Assembly (NCBI GenBank): GCA_021904315.1
Contig: CM038915.1
Location: forward strand, 10,478,001 to 10,542,000
Source of the DNA: Sphagnum magellanicum
Taxonomy: Eukaryota > Streptophyta > Sphagnopsida > Sphagnales > Sphagnaceae
Reading direction: 5' to 3'
DNA length: 64,000 nt
Position numbers and translations under genes: made by a program
Part shown: piece after piece, positions 22,290 to 32,729 of the stretch
Numbering within the stretch: the first letter of the stretch is position 1
Layout of the letters: each line of letters starts with the position of its first letter
The notes under the pieces: model-generated
What the model was told of the DNA's origin: nothing
What the model saw: the letters and a program-made list of their open reading frames with translations, nothing else
The model's database searches: none

Positions 22290-23290
22290 AGTATGGTGTC
22301 AGGCATGGTGAGTGCTAAGGAGAGAGACCATGTTCTCCAACGAACTAAGAGGTATCGGTTGGAAGAGACACATATACTCCGAGTGTGGGAGGATGGTAAG
22401 GTACGGATTGTACCACATCTAGACCAAAGAAGGCGTATTGTGCAGCATGCCCATGAGGAGTTGGGGCATTTTGGAGTAAAATGGACATATAGCTTATTCC
22501 TAGGTCAATATTGGTGGCGTGGTATGCACACCGATGTGCAACGATTAATGTCACATTGCATGGTTTGTGATAGGGTGAGGGCATCGTTCAATGCCCTTAC
22601 ACCACAGTTGCACCCCTTGCCTATTATGGGGTTGGGTTATCGTTGGAGTGTGGACTTTGCGGGACCATTACCATTGATAGTACGGCACAACAAATATGTG
22701 TTGGTGATGGTGGAGCACTTTTCCAAGTGGATTGAGTTGGTGCCATCCCCTAACAAATCTAGTGAAGGAGTAGCGTATGCATTCCTTGATAGGGTGTTTA
22801 ATCATTTTGGTGCACCAGTTGAAGTGTTGACCAATCAACGTACGAAATTTCAAGGTGAGTTTCAGGTCTTGTGTGACAAGGCGTTGATTGATCACCGAAC
22901 CACGTTTCGAAATCATCTAGAGGCAGATGGTTTAGTTGAGTGTGTGGTACAAACGGGGAAAAGGGCATTGCGCAAATATGGCTTGCAGAAAGGCCACCTA
23001 GGGGATTGGGATATTCAATCACCATGGTTGGCCATGGGATATCGATTCAGTTGTCAGGCATCTTTGGCTTCCTTCTCACTTTATTTTCTATTGTACGGCC
23101 GAGATCCAAACTTGCCAACAACAATTCGTCGTGAGTCTAGTGAGGTGGTGAACCTTGATGACTCGGAGATGTGGTTGAGGGTGTGTTCTCAACGTGCAGA
23201 ACTCTTTCAAAGAATTATGCCAGCAACGTTTGAAAACCTTGCCATTGCTCAACATAGGGATACATTGCAATATGCGATTATCTAGGGTGG
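22290..23290 (+). mobile_element. integrase region
   Basis: An HHCC zinc-binding block (HAHEELGHFG ... CMVCDR, about 22445-22580) is followed by the catalytic core (WSVDFAGPLP, HFSKWIELVP, a strand ending FGAPVEVL). The core region ends with a YGRDPNLP-type block. This is the usual Ty3/gypsy arrangement, downstream of RNase H. Part of the fossil element. Confidence 0.85.
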
Positions 23291-23399
23291 AGGTTATCGA
23301 CCATCGATTCGTAGGTTCCATGTGTGGGACTATGTCTATTTGCAACAGATTGCACCAACGACATTGGATGTAACGGCAAGCCGCATTATTTTACGAATG

Positions 23400-23700
23400 T
23401 GAGAGGTGTTAGCTTCTGGAGTTTTCATGTTGGAGGGTCGTGATGGTGTTGTTTGGAAGGACCATGTGCGTAATTATGCGCCATGTCACCTCCCAAATGT
23501 GGATGGTACAGTTGACCCAAGTTTGGCAGTGGTACGGGCCGGCTTGAAGTGTATGCTATGTGGGTCTAAAGGTAGAGCAGCCCATATGTTGGTGTGTGAT
23601 AGATGTTCTAGGGGTTGGCACATGGCGTGCATGACTCCACCTATGGACGTTGTTCCCGTTGGATGGTGGGTTTGTCCTCATTGTACTTTGGAGGGGTAGA
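23400..23700 (+). mobile_element. PHD finger after the integrase
   Basis: After the integrase C-terminal region comes an acidic linker (NVDGTVDPS). A full C4HC3 finger follows: CMLC ... CDRC-x4-H-x2-C ... W-x-CPHC (about 23540-23690). The Trp two residues before the final Cys pair, and the Cys/His spacing, are those of PHD fingers, which usually bind histone H3 tails. Its place, at the C terminus of integrase, is where chromoviruses carry a chromodomain. A targeting role is therefore inferred. Confidence 0.8.
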
Positions 23701-23850
23701 TGACTTGATTTTCACATGGTATGGATTGCAGATGGGCGACTAACGATGGGGTAACATAGCACCCGGCCTTTTGATTTGTGCACCTGCAAAGGTGTATAGC
23801 ATGTAGAAGATGTATAGGGCTACCTGGAAGTTAGAAGGACCTAACCACCA

Positions 23851-23865
23851 ACTAGGGGGGCGAGT
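23851..23865 (+). mobile_element. polypurine tract of the methyltransferase element
   Basis: AGGGGGGCGAG lies just before TTGTGATTCACATG. A purine run immediately before the 3' LTR is where plus-strand DNA synthesis starts in LTR retroelements. This suggests that the LTR proper begins near 23866 rather than at 23982. Confidence 0.5.
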
Positions 23866-23981
23866 TGTGATTCACATGTATTTGTGTATGCTCTCATCCA
23901 TGTTATGTGTTTGTGTGTGTATGTGAGTATGGTATGTTAGCAATGTATGTTGTATGACGATATGTATTCGCACGACAATTG
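23866..23981 (+). repeat. A segment, first copy
   Basis: About 115 bp beginning TGTGATTCACATGTATTTG lies between the polypurine tract and the L segment of the 3' terminal repeat. It recurs at 24343-24453. It is absent before the 5' terminal repeat. Confidence 0.8.
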
Positions 23982-24320
23982 TCATGACCATATGTGTGTT
24001 AGCTATAACCTATAGTGTGCTATGGTAGCGAGTAGTGCCTATTTAAGGTTTCTAGGTTTAGGGTTAGAGGAGAGTGGCTCTTTTGGTAGGACCCACCCTC
24101 ATGTTGTGAATGGGGGTATAAAGTGTGAGAGAGGGCTCAAAGAACATAGTTCTTTAAGTTGAGCCTAGAACGTTGGGAGTAGTTCGAGTTAGTGGAGCTT
24201 CGAGCTATGGTGTCCCGTTAGCATCGGCTAGTTAGATTCTCTGAATGGAGTGGGCTTGGCTTGATTGTATGTGTTTGCATCATGCGTTTTATGATAGTAG
24301 ATCTTTCTCGTGTCATTTTC
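23982..24320 (+). repeat. 3' terminal repeat (L segment)
   Basis: It matches 15251-15557 with about 95% identity. It carries one internal length difference of about 27 bp near 24150 and a shorter one near 24230. Together with the preceding A segment it probably forms one LTR. Confidence 0.85.
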
Positions 24321-24342
24321 TTGTGTTATGATAGTACCGAGT

Positions 24343-24453
24343 TGTGGTACACATGTATTTGTGTATGCTCTCGTCCATGTTATGTGTTTGTGTGTGTATG
24401 TGAGTATGGTATGTCAGCGATGTCTGTTGTATGACAATATGTATTCACACAAC
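24343..24453 (+). repeat. A segment, second copy, downstream of the 3' terminal repeat
   Basis: It begins TGTGGTACACATGTATTTG and follows the first A copy (23866-23981) for about 110 bp. It then stops at the same point where A passes into L. About 22 bp separate it from the end of L. Confidence 0.8.
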
Positions 24454-27400
24454 ATCTCCCTTGTGAGGAGGTCATAGGAATATGGTACATAAAACTTCAG
24501 ACAAAGTTAGTAGAATCATAGGAGACGTCCTTAGATATGTAAAGAACATGGCTGAAAAACAAACATAATGCAAGGATAATTTTCACAAACAACGGTCGTC
24601 CCTGACTTGTCTACCATGATGGTGAGGTTTGAACGTCCAGTAGCATGAAATGTTGCCATGTTATAAAGGGCAAAGGAGTATTAATGAAAGAGGTTAGACA
24701 AATTTGAATCAACAAGAACAGAATCAAACACTAGAGTAAATTAGAGGAATAGGGAAAATACAATCTAGGCAAAGAGTGAATGGAATATGAAATAGGACAA
24801 AGAACAACAACAATGAAACCAACAACAAGAAAGTCAATCAATGTAGTAACAAGCATCAAAATAAAATTGTATAACTTTTGTGCTTGTAACCAAACATAGT
24901 CTCTTTAAATGGAATATGGCGTAGAGACTCAAATTTGAAATAAAGTGATCACTTTGAAAGTCGTTTAAGTGGAGAACCAACCTAACATTTTTAGAGCCTC
25001 CAATTCATTATGTGAATTACTTATATGTGGTGTAGGCTTGGAAATAAAGGAAAAGAGAGGGAGATTATAGAAAGGTGTTAGAAAACAAAAATATGTGTCA
25101 TTTAAGTAAAATCTATTTTTGGAAGGACAAAGTGACAAGAAAAAGGAATGCGTAGAAACCAATTTTTTTTGACAAATGTGTGGTAACAAGACATTAAAAC
25201 TATAGGAATATCATATTGGAATTAGCATTTAGATTATCTTTAACAGGGTTGCGATTTGTGCAATGTGGAGAAACCCAAAAAAAAGGTGCAAAAAGATTGG
25301 GTGGAAGATAACATAGTGTGATAGGGTTATAGCCACCTGCAAATATGTGGAGGATTACAATTACAACCTAGGTCAATAGAAGACTCAAACATGGGATTAA
25401 GTGTCAAATCAATGATAAGATATGTAGTCCATATTCTACATTACTTAAGTCGTGTGAAAGACATTCGTGACAAGATATTAATAGGAAAAATGAAAACCAT
25501 ATCGAATAATTATAATGCACAGTTGGAACATGTTGGAACAAGGATCTAATTAATGTTAGTAAAAAAAAATTCATTTAGCATTAAAGATTACAAGAAGTAT
25601 TTTCAAGAAAAAAAACTACAATATGTTGAAGTCACGACATTCCCAACAACTTTCTTATTTCAAATAAATCAACAACATAACATACATAAGAATTCATCAA
25701 TATGCATGTGAATGTTTTAATTAGGAAAAATTAACATAGATTTAAAGAAAAGGGGGAAAAACACTAGTATTTAAAATGTCATTTTCAAGTTGGTGGATAA
25801 GAAAAAAATTTAAAATAGATTGGAGATATATATCATAGACTGGAAGTTGTTATAAGGAAGGAACTGAAATATTTGCTATAGAAATTGAGTATCTTTTATC
25901 ACAAATATTTATGGGCCATGATGAAAACCCTTGAAATGCGATACATGACAAGTGCCTGATTTTATTTTTAACGAAGAGGTAAAATTAATTTACTAGCATT
26001 ATGAAAAAAAATTTGGACTTAGTTACAAGTTATTAATAAGATCTTGAAATGATGGAAATGTTGTGTTTGAAATATCAAAAAATCAATCTAACTAATATTG
26101 GGAGGGAAATTAAAAATGATTGGGCCATTGTGACAATGTGTATAAATATGTTAATGTGAGTTTTTTGGAAATCATATATTCACCCTAAGACGATACAAGA
26201 TTCAACACAAAACTTCATTAACATCACATTCTGTAAAACATTAAAAAAAATTAGAGACAATAGTGCAATGTTAGTGGAGTTCAATATCACAATGGACAAT
26301 TATAATTATAATTAGTCCTCAAAGTTATAGATCGTAAAGATAGTGACATGCAAGTTCAGTGAGATCCATTATAATAAAAAGGCTAATATTGATAAATGAA
26401 ATAAGCCCCAAAAATTCTGAAATTCATTATCAAAACACTGAAAATTCTAAAAACCCATAATAAATAGGATTAAACAACCTTTCAAAAATAGATTTCATCT
26501 AATGACTCAAAATATAAAAATATTTGGAATAATAATAATTGTAATAGAGAGATGTAAATTCAATATATTTAAAAAATAGCTTATTAAAAGAATAAATATC
26601 TAATTCTGAATATTTGGTTCTATATACAATTTATATCAATTAATCAAACCCTAATTACCTTTTCCAATATATATATATATTTCTTTCATTATAAAGATGT
26701 GTGTAAGAGTCTACAAAAGAAAACTATAGATGCCATTTTTTGCAACAGGTGTTGAAGTTTATAGAAAGGGGAAAGCTTGGTGTTTGTTAAGCTATATTGT
26801 TGAAAAATAGAAATTAAAGTTTCATATGTAGGAAGAGGGTGTTCCTTAAGAGAACTCTAGAACTCCAAGACGAAAAAAGCGAAAGCAAAGTTTCCAATGG
26901 ACAAACCCAAAGTAGCAAAGGCGAAACATTAAGATGTTGGGCAAGAAGAAACTGTAATTGATAGAAGATATGCAATGCAACCTCTTTTCCATGAGGGTTG
27001 ATCTAGTTGAAGAGGTAAGAACAAAATTTTTAAAGTGCAATTTGCATTATAGTTAATATAAAAGTGCAATTTTCCTAATTTAAGTATGAAAATGCATAGA
27101 TCTTTTGTTTAAGAGGCCCAAATGAAGCGCATTTTGTCCTCTATTACAAAATATAACATCCTAGAACAACTTGAAAGGATTCGAGTTATCTCCATTCGGC
27201 CCTACAAAAAATTTAAGTAAAAAATGTGTCTTGAGAGAAGGGGAGACAAAATTGTGTTTTAAATTGCGCTTCCAAGCTTGCTTGTTTGAAAAAGGCGTGT
27301 TGGAAACCCTAATATCTTGATTGAAAGCCTATAGATTTTTCTGTTCTTGTTCTTATAGGAGGTGGAAGACACATAAACACAACAAAAACTTGAGGTATGT

Positions 27401-27480
27401 TTCTAAGTTTTTCCATTTGCTCTTTCAAGTTTTTTTCATTTCTATCTATAGTTTTTTAGTTTTTTTTAGAGTTTTGTTGA
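24454..27480. other. AT-rich DNA, no gene recognised
   Basis: Frames are short and full of Lys, Asn and Ile on either strand. A short TA run lies near 26670. It may contain very old transposon sequence, but nothing that I can name. Confidence 0.5.
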
Positions 27481-27507
27481 GGGAAGAGAAATTGTTTTGG
27501 CCTCTTT

Positions 27508-28240
27508 TTAAGCTCGAAAGTTGAAGAAAGGCCAAGGCAAAAAAATTTGTGTTCGGCCTCCAACTTTCGGCGCTGAAAGTTAAAGGTTGAACGAAAACAT
27601 TTGCTTCAACCCATCAAGGAGGTGCTAATGGAAGAATGAAAACATTCGGCCTCCAACTTTCAACACCAAAAGTTGGAGATCGAATGTTATTTGTTTGTAT
27701 TCAGCAAATGAAAGGGTTTTTGAGCTCTAAGCTTGGAAGCTTGTAGAGGGATGGAATGCAACTTTATTGCGTTCGGTTCCTCATGAAGCTTCCTAGGATT
27801 GAGCTTGGAAGCTCAAGAAGGGCTAAATGTAAATTCTTTTACACTTGGTCACAAATTTTTAATGCCAAAAGTTCATGGTTGAGTGCAATTTTTTTTGCAT
27901 TTGGAATGTGTGAAGTTTTCAAAATTTGAGCTTGAAAGCTCCAAAAGGCGCCGAACACAAATGTTTTTGTGTTCGGCTCCAAATTTTTGATATCAAAAGT
28001 TTTCCATGGAGCGCAAAAAAATCTACGTTTGGCATATGGTGGAGCTTCTAAGCTCGAAGCTCTGAAGCTCCACCACAGGCCAATTGCCACCAACTTTTGG
28101 TGTTGAAAGTTGATGGTCAAGTGTAAAAAAACTTACATTTAACATGTTATTAAACATCTAAGCTTAAAGTTCAAAAGCTCAAACGGGGGCCAAATGGAAA
28201 TTTTTTTGCGCTTGGCCTCTTTTGAGTTTGTGTGGACCAT
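27508..28240 (+). repeat. array of AACTTTC...GAAAGTT inverted repeats, left cluster
   Basis: Imperfect palindromes of the type CAACTTTCGGCGCTGAAAGTT recur near 27565, 27655, 27855, 27980 and 28090. They alternate with a second motif of the AAGCTTGGAAGCTC type (near 27730, 27790, 27930, 28050 and 28150). The spacing is roughly 60-110 bp. The same first motif recurs at 30955-31210, on the other side of the decayed gene at 28294-30850. Confidence 0.7.
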
Positions 28241-28293
28241 CTTCCTACCTTATTTATTCTTACGAATTGCTTCAAAGGTAACTTAATTCAACC

Positions 28294-30850
28294 ATGACAT
28301 TGTCTACTCAAGAAGTTGGCTTGACCACTAGGCTTTCTTTGCAATTGGAAGAAATGAAAACAATTGGAGACAAGGAAGTCCTTTAGGTCCAAATGGAGCA
28401 CAAGGTCAAGATAGTTGATGTCCTAAAGAGGCACAAGATTCATCCCAAGGCCAAGGCTTGGATGAACATTCTCCTTTGCAGCATGATTTCCATGCTTGTT
28501 ATGAGGCCAACCCTCAAGATCAATGTGCTCAAGATGGAACAAGCATTCCAAATGGGCTATCAAGAAGGCAACAAAGTTTTCTATGTCTTTCCCATAAACT
28601 GGCAAGGTGAGGAGGCATTTGTTGCAGATCACATCCATGAATGGGACAATCACTAGAAGTTTGTGAATGTAGCATTTGAGGAGGCGTTGAACTCGGACGA
28701 GGATCTCCATAGGTTTAGTGGGAGAATGTTTTATGTGTGGGATGACAACCATCGGCTACAAGCTTGGATGCCTTATATCTCTAAAGTTCACCCATGTGAC
28801 TTCTCTTGGCACATTATAATGGACTCCATCATGCTGGATATGAGAAAGGGCCTCATGCACCTCCTCATTGTAATGACAGACATGAATAAGTAAGATTCAA
28901 ACTTTAAAATGTGAATTTCAAAGCTCCTTTCATTTGCTTCTATTTATATGTTTCTTTGTGTTCATTGCTTTGTGCATTGAAGTTGAAATTATCTGTGAAT
29001 TTTTTTTCAACCCTCTAGGTTCGTTGAATTTGCTCACGTGAAGCCTACTTTGGTGCATGATTTCTTTCACATCCAAAGCATTGGCATGATTCCATTGGTC
29101 CAATTTAAGGATGTCATCAGTCCCGATGTCTACAAGAGATGTGAGAACAAGCCAAGGAAAACTTGGTACTCTCTGACACAATTTTTATTTATTTATTATA
29201 TGTACAAAATTTACTTTCTTCCTAGTCATTCAAATTCAATCTATTAGGTTTTTTGGTTGAGACATGTGATTTCCATAAATCATTTCTTCTTAGTGCAGTG
29301 TGAACTTTTGGTTGCAACGAACATGGCCATGAAACTTTATTATGAAGAAGTTCCAAATGAGAAATTGAGGTCACCATCCAAATTACATGCACTTATGGAT
29401 AAGGTGATGGATTAGGTCCGGAAGGATCATACTTTTGCCTTCATGAAGCATTTGCCAGTTTGCGACCCAATTTTTGGTTTTGAGTTCTTGAAACATATTC
29501 AGGTCAATTATGATATGAATTCGAAGCCTGAAATGTTCATTAAGAAGCTACATATGCTAGCTTTTGCACAAGTTTCGAATGAGCAAAAGGTGTCATGATT
29601 GAAATTTTGGAACCAATCTAAAGTGTTGAAGGAAGCGGCAAAATTCCCAAAGCAAGGATTCTCAAATGGAACTTTTGATAAGTGGCTTCACAAGGCCATT
29701 TTTTGGTCTTAGGTAAATCCTTTCCCAGTTCAAGAGATTAAAGTTTTTGTATTTAAAGCAATTGAAAACTAACATTCACCTTTTTGCAGTTGGAAGTGGA
29801 GGCGCAAAAACTATTTTCTTCCATAGTTAATGATCTTTCCATTCAACTTTTCAAGTCTGAAGATCTACAACCATTATTAGACTACATTTAAGAATGGAGA
29901 CTTTATTTATGGGAAACATGTTTCTTTAGAGAGTTCAGGTCCAAAGATGCGATTCGGAAGAATAAGATGTGGGAACAACAGGTTGGTGGGACCAAGGCCC
30001 TTAAACAGGTGGTTTACAAGTATGTTTAATCCAACTATTCCACATTTGTTTATTCCATTTTGGATTGCATTTTTATTTTCCAATGGCATCTGGTTTTCAT
30101 TAACACTAATTTTGAATTATTTTCTGACCACTAAAGGTATTTCAATTTTGTGTTTTTTTTAAGGGGTGCCATTTTTAAGATTCCACAACTCCTCGAAATA
30201 TGGAGAGATCCATAGACAGACAACATAATGTACATGAAGGATGTGCTGAGAGATTGGAGTTCTCCACATCTCTTGGATTATGGTTGGTATCTTAATTGTT
30301 TGAATGTGAACACCCCTCCATCAAAGTTTGAGATTTGGGAAAAATATGAACCTACATTTCTTCAGGGTCTTGGTGCCTTAGAGAAGGGGACACCCACCAA
30401 GAAGAAAATGGAGGGGGGCATGAGGAAGGGAAAGAGACAAATGCTGGAATCCACATCAGAGATGTAAGACAAAAGAAATGTCCCAACTCAATCCGAAAAG
30501 AGAGGTAGATTGTGGCTTGGGTGTTTCATCTTTTCAAGAAGTTATAGCAACTTCTATTTGAACCATCCCAATCAAGGAAGAGGACGCGACTCTAGACCTC
30601 TTGGAGTTTTGATCTCTTCAACAAGAGTGCTGGAGAAGACGATAGGAGCAGACCACCCTTGGGGCAAGAACGTCAAGTATAAATAAGCAAATTCCATTCC
30701 TGATTCCCTTGTTGATTCCTAATTTTGCTCACTACCATCCCATTGTGAGATTGATGAATGTCTCTTGGGCTTCAATTCTTGCATCTCATATCTAGATCCA
30801 AGAATGGCTAGTTAAACATTCAAGAATTATAGTCTACTTGAAGGAGGTAA
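28294..30850 (+). pseudogene. decayed multi-exon gene of an unrecognised plant family
   Basis: Exon 1 runs from the ATG at 28294 to 28889, with in-frame stops at 28384 and 28654. Its frame continues across a 129-bp GT-AG intron (28890-29018) into exon 2 (29019 to about 29180: FVEFAHVKPTLVHDFF). Further coding-like blocks are about 29297-29712 (LLVATNMAMKLYYEEVP; KPEMFIKKLHMLAFAQVS), a block from about 29791 after TTTTTGCAG, and about 30160-30680 (HLLDYGWYLNCLNVN). A short block sits near 30730-30850. Exon 1 contains YVFPINWQGEEAFVADHIHEW and RFSGRMFYVWDDNHRLQAW. Several further stops show that this copy is dead. I recall similar multi-copy proteins in plants but cannot name a function. Spliced introns argue against a processed copy. 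Confidence 0.6.
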
Positions 30851-30954
30851 TTTTATTCCCTGCTCAATATGTTGAGTTTTCATTAATGTTTTTAAAGCAG
30901 CTTCTTAGGACATCATTTTATATTCATAAATTTTTTCTTCTATAGAAAAGTCCC

Positions 30955-31210
30955 AAGTTTTAACTTTCAGCATCAAAACTTGAGGGCCAAGAGTACATGA
31001 TTTTAGGTCTCCAACCTTCGCCTTTAAAAGTTGAAATCTAAAAGTTTTAAAGGTTAGTCTCCAACTTTCGACATCGAAAATTGGGGACCTAAAATCAAAA
31101 CATCTCGAGTCGAAACATCTCGGTCTTCAACTTTCAACACCGAAAGTTGAAGACCCAAAGCTGAAAGCTTTTAGTATTCAACTTTCAACATTGAAACTTG
31201 GTCCAATAAC
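30955..31210 (+). repeat. array of AACTTTC...GAAAGTT inverted repeats, right cluster
   Basis: Five or so copies of CAACTTTC(A/G)(A/G)CA(C/T)CGAAAGTT-like palindromes lie at about 50-bp spacing. The motif is the same as in the left cluster at 27508-28240. Confidence 0.7.
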
Positions 31211-31360
31211 ATAATGTTTTTGGGAATTTAGGAGCATATAACTTTCGATGAAATTTGAATGCCCATAGCTTCCTTCAATTGTTTATATTTTATTTCTTTT
31301 TTGATGTTAATTAGATTGGTCTTCACTTTTTTTGAATTAAAAATTTTAATCATTCTATTG

Positions 31361-31363
<3 letters not shown>

Positions 31364-31431
<68 letters not shown>
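31364..31431 (+). repeat. (TA)n microsatellite, about 34 units
   Basis: An uninterrupted TA dinucleotide run of about 68 bp. Likely unstable in length. Confidence 0.95.
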
Positions 31432-31433
<2 letters not shown>

Positions 31434-31543
31434 TTTCTTTTAAGAACAAGGTCAACTTTTTTACTGTAAATGTTCCATCCAATCTCCCAATTCTACACGT
31501 CTCTGAGCCCCTCTCCCTCATTCCTTTTCAAAACAAGCAAAAG

Positions 31544-32491
31544 TGTCGCAACCCTAGCCTTGGCTCGCGACCAAGGCAAGGGGGTTGAAAGGTTGTGGGC
31601 CTATAAGTAGACCCGGGAGTCATATCCCATGCTCCCGGGAGTGCAAAGAGTGTGAGGGAGTGAACCCTCACACTCCCAAGTGAACTCCCATGTTGGGAGT
31701 TGGTGAGAGTTGGAGTCCCAAAAGGACTCCCGAAACTTCAGAGAGCGTTTTGAGGGGTCAAAACTCCATGGCTTGTTGCGCTCTTTATGTCAATGAAAAG
31801 GTCTTGAAGTGTAGATGTCCAAAATGAGCTCGCATTACTCATTTGGACATCTGAAACACAAGTTATGGCCAAAAGAAGGCCCGGGAGTCGAACTCCCAGG
31901 AGTCCGCCAGTTTGGACTCCCGACCACTAAAAGTCGGGAATCGACCCGAAATACTTGGTTTCAGAAAACGTGCGACATACCGTTGGAAAGGTCTCGACGA
32001 GACCTACAACTTTGTTTCAGACGGCGAGTCGATCGGAGGTCTGCTCCGAAAGTTATGAAGCCTCAAAGTCGCGGGAGTCCCGAAAATGCGCGATTTCGGG
32101 ACTCCCACGCGGGAGTCCCGGGAGTCCCGGGACAAAATGGCCATTTGGATGCCACCCCCACGACGAGTCACAGAGTATACTATAAGGGGGAAGGTGGTGG
32201 CTTCCCCCAAGGTCCGAGCCGTGGTGAGTCTTGTGTGTCTGTGTTGCCCGTGGCTTGTCTGAACACCAAAGGGATCCAGAATGAGTTCTAACCACTTTGT
32301 GTGGTTCCATGCAGGCCCGTGTGAGTGAGTAAGCTTGTCAATTCTTCCTAGTCTTTCCCGGGACTTCTAGCACGCCCCTCTCACCCCCTCTAGTGCTGGA
32401 AGTCGGGATCGTGCCCCAAGTTCCAACTCCTTCTGCATTGCCACATACTTAGACCCTCAAGTGGGTCTACGAGGAACTTGGGAGCGCGACA
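31544..32491 (+). mobile_element. solo LTR, family S, copy 1, with 5-bp target duplication
   Basis: This 948-bp sequence starts TGTCGC and ends GCGACA, so the ends are inverted repeats of the TG...CA type. It is flanked by AAAAG at 31539-31543 and again at 32492-32496. No coding region lies inside. It contains TATA-like CTATAAG and about fifteen GGGAGTC/GACTCCC motifs. Related copies lie at 38956-39861 (minus) and 59523-60439. This copy keeps the most CpG and the cleanest motifs, so it is probably the youngest. It is the product of LTR-LTR recombination. Confidence 0.85.
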
Positions 32492-32496
32492 AAAAG

Positions 32497-32727
32497 GATA
32501 ATTTTATTAAATCCATTGTGTTTTTTGTAGACAAGTTTTTGTTTGACAAAAGGATTGTCATTATCATGCATGCAAATGATCCACGAGTGTTGAAGGAGAT
32601 TCATTCCTTCCTAGAGAGCTACCATATGAAGGTTTGCATGAAGTGGCTTGTTGTTAATCAGTTTGCCACGTGGAGCAACTGCACAAAGAAAGAAATGTAT
32701 ACAATCAGTCCAGATATCATTCAATAA
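32497..32727 (+). pseudogene. coding fragment, possible continuation of the 28-31 kb gene
   Basis: An open stretch begins right after the target duplication of the solo LTR. It contains IVFFVDKFLFDKRIVIIMH and LKEIHSFLESYHMKV: alternating strands and helices like a real protein. The LTR appears to have landed at or just inside the start of this exon. I infer that it belongs to the gene at 28294-30850, from its position and from remembered similarity. Function unknown. Confidence 0.4.
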
Positions 32728-32729
32728 AG

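Larger units (their letters stand above)
15251..24453 (+). mobile_element. broken Ty3/gypsy retrotransposon carrying a DNA methyltransferase and a PHD finger
   Basis: The order is: terminal repeat, about 0.9 kb leader, gag with two zinc knuckles, retropepsin-like protease, cytosine-C5 methyltransferase, reverse transcriptase, RNase H, integrase, PHD finger, polypurine tract, terminal repeat. Reverse transcriptase before integrase places it in Ty3/gypsy. The coding region carries more than ten interruptions and is not functional as it stands. The two terminal repeats differ by roughly 5% in substitutions, mostly transitions, plus two small length differences. At usual plant neutral rates that means a few to a few tens of million years. 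The repeats at the ends are arranged unusually (see the separate entries). No clear target duplication was found. Confidence 0.88.

Noticed and set aside
31815-32310. Open frames of 76-158 codons on both strands at 31.8-32.3 kb
   Set aside because: They lie wholly inside a solo LTR with iterated GGGAGTC motifs and match no protein family.
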